From Kuschelorhynchus macadamiae (taxonomy: Eukaryota; Arthropoda; Insecta; Coleoptera; Curculionidae): DNA of 64,000 nucleotides. The stretch covers positions 1,054,001-1,118,000 of the forward strand of contig JAUTXW010004707.1 of assembly GCA_030620095.1 (NCBI GenBank), given 5' to 3'. Numbering within the stretch: position 1 is the stretch's first letter; every line of letters starts with the position of its first letter. Below are positions 56,820-64,000 of this stretch, one piece after another. The notes under the pieces are model-generated. The model had not been told where the DNA came from. It worked only from the letters and a program-made list of their open reading frames with translations, and made no database searches. The position numbers and the translations under genes were made by a program.

Positions 56820-59440
56820 AAAGGGTTCTTGGAAATATTTTTGTACGAAACCATAAGACTAAGGCCCCGAGGCGTCGGGGAAGACTATATACTAGAGCAA
56901 ACTATGATAGGTTTTCGCAATTGTGCGCTCAGGTAGAATGGAATGGTATCTTTGGTTTCTCGGACTCCTTAAATCAGTTTCATCGTGTTTTGTTGGACAC
57001 GTTTAATAAAGCCTTTCCTATTAGAAATATAAAAAAAAAGCAGGGTAAACCATGGTTTACAAAGGGACTCAAGATATCAGCAAAAAATATGCGCTCCTTA
57101 CATACCATTAGAAAGTACGCCATAGATAATATACAGTTCATTACTTATTATAATAGTTATCGTAGTATTTATAGACAAACAATTAGGACTGCTAAAAGAA
57201 CTTACTATTCAAAAAGAATTTTAGATACTAATAATAAACTAAAAGAATCATGGGACATAGTAAATGAATTAAGAGGTAAACATGGTATCCCGAAACATTG
57301 TAACTCTTCTCTTAACTCTACGCAAATTAACTCTTTTTACTGTTCAATAGCTTCCAAGCTATCCAATAATTTACCGACCAATAATGATCCTTTAAATTAC
57401 TGGAGCGATATTAATGTTAATGAAACTTTCTTTTTTCTTCCTACTGATGTTTTTGAATTAAAAAAAGTATTTACAGATATCAGGAACAAGAAGTCTTCAG
57501 GATGGGATAACATTTCCTTGAAAATATTCTTGAGGCTACCTGAAAATTGTTTACAGGCATTATGTGAGGCTATTAACCACTCCTTCTTGGTGGGATCTTT
57601 TCCTGATTGTTTGAAGGGGGCTACAGTGATCCCTCTCTTCAAGGGTGGAGACGTTGAGGAGCCCTCGAACTTTAGGCCTATATCTCTTCTGCCGACATTA
57701 TCAAAAATAGTGGAAAGACTGGTCAAGCAGCGAGTCTTGTCATTTTTGAATGGGCATAGACTTCTCAGTGATGTGCAGTTTGGATTCCAGAGTGGTAGGA
57801 GCACAAACGATGCAGTGTTCTCATTGCTTGATAAGGCTTAACGAAGGTGATGGGGCGGCCGCGGTGTCCTGTGATCTATCCAAAGCATTTGACTGTGTAG
57901 ATCACAGAACACTGCTTCGCAAACTTGAGATCTACGGCTTTAGGGGCACAGCGTTGCTTTGGTTTGAGTCATATTTGTCCAATCGTCATCAGAAGGTGAT
58001 GTTTAATGGAGAGCAGTCAGACAGTAGAGAGATCACATCGGGAGTACCGCAGGGTTCTGTTTTGGGTCCTTTATTGTTCTTGATTTATGTGAACGATTTA
58101 CCAAAATTAAATATATCTGGCTCTTTTACTATTTTTGCAGACGACACAACAATTTTTTGGCATGGTAGTGACCCCTCTATTTTAAAAAATACTATCAATG
58201 GTGACCTAATTAAAATAAAAGATTGGTGCGATGCAAATCATTTGTCCTTCAATGCCTCTAAGACAAATTTAATTACTTTCAAATGTAGACTTGAAGGAGT
58301 GGCACTAAACGATGTGATTATCAGCAACCCCACGGTGAGCAGGTTTTTGGGGCTTCAAATAGACGGAAGGTTAAAGTTTGAACAGCACATTTTAGCATTG
58401 AATAAAAAATTATCTGCCAGTTGCTATGCATTGAGAGTGATTGCTGGGGAGCTGGATGAAACAATGACCAGGACTTCATATTTTGCTCTCATAGAGTCGC
58501 ATTTGCGGTATGGGATATCTTTTTGGGGATCATGTAGTGACACTTTATTTCAGTCAGTGTTTGTAACGCAAAAAAGAGCTCTTAGAATAGTTCGCAAATT
58601 TGGCCGTAGAGACTCTTGCCGGCCCGGTTTCGTAAATAAAAAAATACTAACTCTTCCTAGCTTATTTATTCTCGAGTCTGTGTGTCTAATGCACAGGAAG
58701 CGAAAGTGTGATATCTTGTCTGCAAGACCGGGGGGATACTCCTCTCGCCGCACCCATACTATTACACTCCCAATTCCCACATCAGGACTTACGAAAAACT
58801 CTTTAGTATATAACAGCAAAAAGCTCTTTAACCATCTGCCCAATTCCATAAGGCGGATTGAAGAGTAAAAAAAGTTTAAATACGACGTGAAAAGTATTCT
58901 AGTTGCGAAGGCCTATTATGGTGTGCAAGAATTTTTTGACGATACACTCTAAAATTTTAGCAAATTTTTATGTTTTGTTTTTGTCTTTTTATCTTTAACC
59001 GGGGTTAATTCGGCATTACTATTTTATCCCTTTTATTTTATTTATATTTTTATAATTTTAGTAACTAGGTGTAGCTCTTAATTTTAATATTGACACTGTT
59101 ATTTTTTCTGTTTGATTGTTTTTTTAGTACCTTTATGCATATTATTGATTTGTCATTAAAAAATTAATAATATACATTTTTTATATTGAATTTCATGGTG
59201 ATAATTTTATATTGACTAGTTCTTAATTTTAATATTGACGTTGTTTTGTGTTATTTTTTAGTACCTGTATTTATTGACGGTTTTTAAATTCAACTATTTA
59301 AACTATCTTGTTTTTAATTGTAATTATTGTTTGCTATTATATTTTGTACTATAGAATTTTTCCCCTAGCTTTGTAAATGAGAACACTGTTCTTTGTACAA
59401 TAAAGCATATTTGAAATTGAAATTGAAAAATTGAAAGGGT
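56820..59440 (+). mobile_element. 5'-truncated LINE with (TTGAAA)n tail
   Basis: Plus-strand element starting inside the linker between endonuclease and RT and ending with an AATAAA at 59399-59404 and the tail TTGAAATTGAAATTGAAAAA at about 59411. Such short tandem tails are typical of Jockey/CR1-type LINEs. It is 5'-truncated, as usual for target-primed insertions. The 3' UTR of about 530 bp is AT-rich and contains a partial internal duplication (TTCTTAATTTTAATATTGAC near 59219, similar to CTCTTAATTTTAATATTGAC near 59074). Confidence 0.78.
56840..58868 (+). pseudogene. LINE reverse transcriptase, one frameshift
   Basis: The first part (to 57841) reads RLYTRANYDRFSQLCAQVEW, PWFTKGLKISAKNMRSL, KSSGWDNISLKIF, then NFRPISLLPTLSKIVERLVK and VQFGFQSGRSTNDAVFSLLD. 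A single extra A near 57834 shifts the frame. The second part continues LNEGDGAAAVSCDLSKAFDC (RT box A), GVPQGSVLGPLLFLIYVNDL (box B), FTIFADDTTIFW (FADD box intact), thumb blocks, and ends at the stop at 58868. No RNase H. Apart from the frameshift and truncation it is well preserved, so it is a fairly young insertion. Confidence 0.82.
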
Positions 59441-60871
59441 TGTTTCGGTATTTTCCTATCATAAACCCTAAATGCAATAAACAGTTTACTATCGGTGATG
59501 GTTCCTACTATCGAACGTGCAACAACAAATTTTAAAATCGTAAAAAGAAGTGTTGTAAAAATAAAAATTAACGGATAGCATACAAGAACCTTAAAACTAA
59601 ATTAGACTCTAAATGCCGATGGAAATTCCCACAATTATGTACAGAAAACTAAGTACCTACAAATTGTTACATTTCTTAATAGCAATAGATAATTAGCCTA
59701 GATTAAAAAGGTAAATGTAAAATAAAATAAATATGTACAGTATGTTATGCAGTAACTATGAAAAGAAAAACAAATATATACAGTGTGATATGCGCAAATT
59801 TTAACTTTGGCAGACAAATGTGGGAGACATTCATTCGCCACAAGGCAGACAAACTGTTTCCAGATAGATCAGTCTCTGCAAGTAATGTGAAAAGTATTGA
59901 TTCTATTCCTATGACAACTTTTAGCATTAAAGATACAGTCATTCTTCTGATAAATTTTAAGAATTGAAATTCAACTTTAAGGGAAATTTGCTGTCTACTG
60001 TTCGAAGCAACCAATTCCAGTAGTAGCTGCGAACTTGCTTGTGAACCGACTTTTTCTGAACGGCATAGTCAATAGGCATAATTGTCGATATTCGAGTGAT
60101 GAAAACCCTCAGTAATTTGAAGAGGCTCATACACCTCGTCTTTTAGTCTTAGTTACTATCGAAGGCGACGATATGGAATATAATCCACTTTTTTAACAAG
60201 ATGGAGTACCCAGCACTATTTTCCCGTCAGAGCGTATCTTCATATTGAAATTCCTAAGTTGATTAACATCTTTGGGGTTGCTTTGAAATGCAAGTGTTTC
60301 CAAAATCCAGTCATTTACAAGAACTACAAAAAAATTACTGATATTTGCCTTAGGGTGCCGCCTAAAATTCTCCAAATTGTTAGAAGGAAATTTGAAAGTA
60401 GACTTTTTTATTTTCTTTTTGTAAAATCTTATCTTATTAGTGGTAATTGAATAAATATTGTGTTAGCAAAATTTAAAGATTATGTTGGCAAAAATTGTAG
60501 TACTACTTCCAGCAATTGATAAAACTGAAAAACCTGTTAGCAAAATTACATTACTCCTCCCCCCAATATTTTCTTTTCGATCTCTCCCTGAATACAATCA
60601 AAACTATTTACACAAAATAACTATTCACTTTTGCTAGATATCGACAACGTTTGTTTCGTGGTGAGACTCATCGATGTATGATAGCAGCTCTAGTAAGTTT
60701 TTCTTTTCTTTTTTACTAATGGTTTGGCAGTTTCGTACGAAAGTGGTAAATGCAAGTTTTCATATTTGTAATTTACTCTTTCTTAAATAATTAAGTTTTT
60801 AGAAGGCGCACCTTTATTCAAATTGACTTTCTTTCAATTAATATTATATTATTATAAATCAAAAATCTTAC
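59441..60871. other. Intron 3 sequence left of exon 3
   Basis: AT-rich, no gene supported. Open frames near 59745-60014 on both strands mirror one another and show no known motif. Confidence 0.4.
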
Positions 60872-60901
60872 CCAAGTCCATTTGATCCAGGTTCATTATA
60901 T
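60872..60901 (-). CDS. Exon 3 (30-nt micro-exon) of the minus-strand proline-rich gene
   Basis: A 30-nt micro-exon with acceptor TTTCAG|AT and donor TTGG|GTAAGA. Entered in phase 1 from exon 2 it encodes D-IMNLDQMDL and leaves in phase 1. It is short and acidic-hydrophobic, like a small interaction motif. Support comes from two strong splice sites and matching phase on both sides, not from length. Confidence 0.65.
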
Positions 60902-61113
60902 CTGAAAGATAAAAAAATAAAACGATGTAATTCAAATCCTAAGTAAAAACAAATTTCAGCCGACTTTAGTAACAAACGACAACAGTAATCCAGCATACAG
61001 TTGTTACTTATGTAGAGGTTGCAGTATTGTATACTTTATAATTAAGTAAATTATAAACATATGTTTAAGGTTTCTTGAGAAATGCTAAACTATTTAAAAA
61101 CGTATCGACTAAC

Positions 61114-61170
61114 CTACATAGCCGACATCTTCCGCTGCATAGTCAAAATCAGGAATCTCAGGTGGACCAG
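61114..61170 (-). CDS. Exon 2 of the minus-strand proline-rich gene
   Basis: A 57-nt exon with acceptor TTTTTAG|CT and donor GTAG|GTTAGT. It starts in phase 1 and ends in phase 1. The product is acidic: GPPEIPDFDYAAEDVGYV. The motif PEIP followed by acidic residues and an aromatic residue recurs in the exon at 29508-29574 (PVPEIPQFD), which supports both belonging to one protein. The donor +3 and +4 bases deviate slightly from the consensus. Confidence 0.7.
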   Translation of the reverse strand: MVHLRFLILTMQRKMSAM

Positions 61171-61722
61171 CTAAAAATAAAATTAGAAATTAGGTTTTTT
61201 ATTTATTTATGAACAATATTATTTTATATTATTTGTTAAAAAGGCTTAAATATGCAACTAAAAATAAATTTGAGAAAATTGCAGTAAAAAAAAACGGTGT
61301 ACTTAATCAATCAGTTACCGAATTTTACACGAATTTTTGCTAAAAATGTTAAAAAAATAACATTTTAATTGATACGTTGCGACTATTAAAAAATGCTCAG
61401 AAATGGGATGTTTTTACAATAACAAAAATCCTCTGAAATTGACATCAACTTAACTGCTCGTCGATAAAGTATAATTTCAGCGTCAATTTTTCGTTTTCCG
61501 AAGGGTTGGAACCAACAAAGGCTAGTATTTAAAACGTTGATTATGTATTTCTAGTAGGAAAAGTTAAACGTTCAAGCCAAAGATGCTTGTCGAGAGATAA
61601 GCCGAAAAACAAAAATTTTTGATTTCAAGTACTCATTTTTTTTTGAAAATTTTCTTTAATTTTCAAATAAGTTAAATATTCATATCTATACTTAAAAAAT
61701 ATTATTAAATAATATGTATTAC
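61171..61722. other. Intron between exons 1 and 2
   Basis: AT-rich, no element recognised. Confidence 0.45.
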
Positions 61723-61754
61723 CTGCTGGCTGCAGAGGGGGCAAGCGGGAAACT
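61723..61754 (-). CDS. Exon 1 (first detected) of the minus-strand proline-rich gene
   Basis: A 32-nt exon read on the minus strand. It follows an acceptor ending TTTTAG and precedes a donor CAG|GTAATA. Read so that it ends in phase 1, it gives VSRLPPLQPA and completes an Ala codon with the next exon. It needs two bases from an earlier exon, which is not seen and probably lies beyond the right edge. On its own the exon is too short to be convincing. Phase agreement with the 57-nt exon at 61114-61170 is the main support. Confidence 0.55.
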
Positions 61755-62690
61755 CTAAAATTAAAGGAAAAACGACAAGCATTAATTATTACATTACAGC
61801 ACATACATGGAATAATGAGTATATCATTTAATACAATATAACAAGTGATAGGATATTAGCGATGATAAATGGTCATGAATTTGCCGGGCTCATAACGATC
61901 AGGTGGTATTTTACCCCCAATAAAGCAATTAAGGTCTGGTTTGCAAGCGTTTCTCAGTACAGGTCTGTATTTTATTTTTATTATTAAATAATTTGAACTG
62001 TGGCATTAGCCCTGTTCAGTGGTGTTATTTATTTTAGATTAACAATCTTTCTGTGAGGTGCAATTATATCATGGTAAAATTTATATATGTATTTTTTTGT
62101 TTCTTAGTTGTATCTAATAGAATAATCCCTCTAATTCATTCGGTCAATCACATTGAATAGATAGTTTTAAAAATTACTGTTATTTGAATAGAAGCTAAAA
62201 AAATTTTACATTTTATTTGCAATGTGAAGCGTAAAACGGTTATATCGATAAACTACATAAAAACGATATTACGCTATTACAATATCAATAAGAGGAAACA
62301 ATGTAAAAACACTTAATTTAAAAAATTAAATTATTACAAAAAATACCCATTTTTATAAATGCTCAAAATATGTGAAGAAACATTTCTTGGAACATTCACT
62401 AAAAATAGGAAAAATGTAAATATTAACAGATTGCTGCTCCATACAATTCAGTTTTAGAATGTACTCCAAAATATAACTAACCCATTTTTTTAAATACTTA
62501 GAAGTCAGCTATTGGCCCGCGGCCATTTTGATTATTTTTAAAATATGTTTGTTATCTTTGTTTTCTTGAATTGTATTCATTCGGTGACGTCTTTTGCGAC
62601 TCCTCACAGTGTCTTTGACTATAGCACATCCGCAAATAATAACTCACATACTAATGCAAAGCTTTAAACCGCATTCACTAATATTTATAT
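61755..62690. other. Intron or flank right of exon 1
   Basis: No gene or repeat recognised. The next upstream exon of the host gene was not found here. Confidence 0.4.
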
Positions 62691-63255
62691 GCAGTAAAAT
62701 CAAGAAACGTTCAGTTACCTTCAAATATTTGTCTGCAGGACTTGTAAAAGCGTCAGAGGGTATAGAAGCTACCATTAAAAGGACAGTGGAGTTATCCGGC
62801 ATTCCAAAGTCTACCTTGCGTCGATTCTTTGACCAAGATAATTCACTGGAGAGGAAGAACAGATCTGACAAAGGCACAATGAAAGTGTTTGGGAATGGAG
62901 ATGCAAAATTAATTCGCAGGCAAGTGTATGAGATGTATGAGCTTAAGCAGATTGATTTTTTGTGAGAAAAGTTATTAGCAACTGGTTAATTTACTGCTAG
63001 TTGCGAAACGTTGCTCCGATTCCTACATAAAACTGGATTTCAATTTAAAAAAATTGACAAGCCCATTTGCATTAGAGAGGCTCAAAGGCTAGTAGCATGG
63101 ACACAAAAATATCTAATCCAAATTCATCAGTTTCGCGCAGAAATCCGAAATATTTACTATTTAGATGAGACTTGGTTCGACGCCCATTATACTATAATTA
63201 AAGATTGGCAAGATTCTTCACCAAAGTGCATTTTAGATGTACAGGGTGGCCATTT
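62690..63255 (+). pseudogene. Truncated mariner-like transposase, N-terminal half
   Basis: The frame reads TVELSGIPKSTLRRFFDQ (helix-turn-helix region), LIRRQVYEMYELKQIDFL to a stop at 62964. After a frame change it reads ETLLRFLHKTGFQFKKIDKP, REAQRLVAWTQKYL, FRAEIRNIYYLDETWFDAHY and ends near SSPKC. NIYYLDETWFDAHY contains the first catalytic Asp of an IS630/mariner-type transposase. It stops exactly where a TACAGGGTGGCC repeat begins (63240), so the C-terminal half was probably replaced by that insertion. Inactive. Confidence 0.7.
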
Positions 63256-63735
63256 TATGGTGATACAGTACCTTATCTAGAAAACGGTAATAGTTACGAC
63301 AAAAAGTTAAATCCAAAAGGTATTTGGATTCAATTAAATTTTTATTTTATTTCACTTTTAATTATACAGGGTGTTTCGTTTTGACGTGACATATATCAAC
63401 TTTCTTAATTTAAATAGGACATCCTATATATTATTACATGTTTCGATTCTACTGTTAATTTGCGAAAGTTTTTATAATAACATCTATATTTGACTTCTTT
63501 ATCATTTTTGAGTAAATTGAGTTTTTAGAATTTAAAAAAAAAAAAATGTTTACTTATAAAACTGTAATGAAACTGTCTAATAACCTAAAAATACATTACT
63601 AAGGGTTCAATTCAATGAGTTTCCATGCTGGTCTTACCAATTATTATACAGGGTGTTAAAAATGGAGAGCAAAAGAAACAGAACTTTAAATGTAAAAATC
63701 TCCTGTTTTTCAAATAGAACACCCTGTATATTTTT
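63240..63735. repeat. Cluster of CAGGGTG/CACCCTG repeat termini
   Basis: TACAGGGTGGCC (63240), TACAGGGTGTTTCG (63365), TACAGGGTGTTAAA (63648) and GAACACCCTGTATAT (63718) occur within 500 bp. They look like the ends of nested or partial non-autonomous elements of the same mariner-type family seen at 22.4, 40.0 and 54.6 kb. Full arms could not be traced. Confidence 0.5.
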
Positions 63736-64000
63736 ATTTCATCTGATTCAGCGTGCAATTACCTATCATAACTCGTATATATGTCCTATACCTAAAATGA
63801 ACAGTTTCAATTTTATTAGCCGTTTTCTGATTTATCCCGGAATTTTGCCAGTAAATGAGATCAGAAACTAAAAAAATCAAGATAGGCTTAGGAAATAACC
63901 TAATGCAATTGTTGACTTAAGTTGACATTTGCTCTGTTTATCGTTTTTGTCAAATTTTTTCTGCGAAATTTGTTAAAAAATGGCTTTATGTAGTTTAGAT

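Overview
The window is nuclear DNA of a eukaryote, almost certainly an insect with a large, AT-rich, transposon-laden genome. The evidence is the mix of mobile elements (BEL/Pao LTR element, RNase-H-bearing LINE, Penelope-like elements with GIY-YIG remnants, mariner-like transposases with an insect-type N-terminus) and spliceosomal exons with GTAAGT-type donors. A beetle or a hemipteran would fit, but the sequence alone does not settle the order. No bacterial, viral-genome or CRISPR features were seen.

The only host gene I can support runs along the whole window on the minus strand. Eleven small exons (61754 down to 11134, with a possible twelfth at 4192-4159) have canonical AG acceptors and GT donors, and all eleven join in one open reading frame with matching phases. 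They encode about 410 residues of an acidic, proline-rich, probably disordered protein that I do not recognise. Both ends of the gene lie outside the detected exons. Everything else sits in its introns.

Layout from left to right. 1-11 kb: intron with decayed mariner-like transposase pieces (about 3.1 and 5.6 kb, the first split by a small foldback MITE) and a decayed LINE RNase H tail (7.5-8.2 kb). 11.1 kb: exon. 12.3-14.6 kb: Penelope-like element between inverted repeats and TA microsatellites. 14.7-17.9 kb: a 3.2 kb cut-and-paste DNA transposon with terminal inverted repeats. 17.9-18.5 kb: the large proline-rich exon. 18.8-21.3 kb: dispersed repeats. 22.45-24.66 kb: mariner-like element with TIRs of about 425 bp. 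25.0, 29.5, 30.1 and 31.7 kb: exons. 32.3-33.8 kb: second Penelope-like element. 34.0-34.5 kb: palindrome carrying two divergent tRNA-like units. 35.9-37.6 kb: decayed LINE. 39.9 kb: exon. 40.0-40.7 kb: foldback element. 40.8-46.5 kb: nearly intact LINE. 47.2-54.0 kb: young BEL/Pao element with a 5-bp target duplication. 54.6-55.4 kb: inverted-repeat element. 55.7 kb: exon. 56.8-59.4 kb: 5'-truncated LINE. 60.9, 61.1 and 61.7 kb: exons. 62.7-63.3 kb: transposase fragment.

The mobile-element genes serve only their own transposition. Most are broken by single-base indels, which are described but not repaired here.
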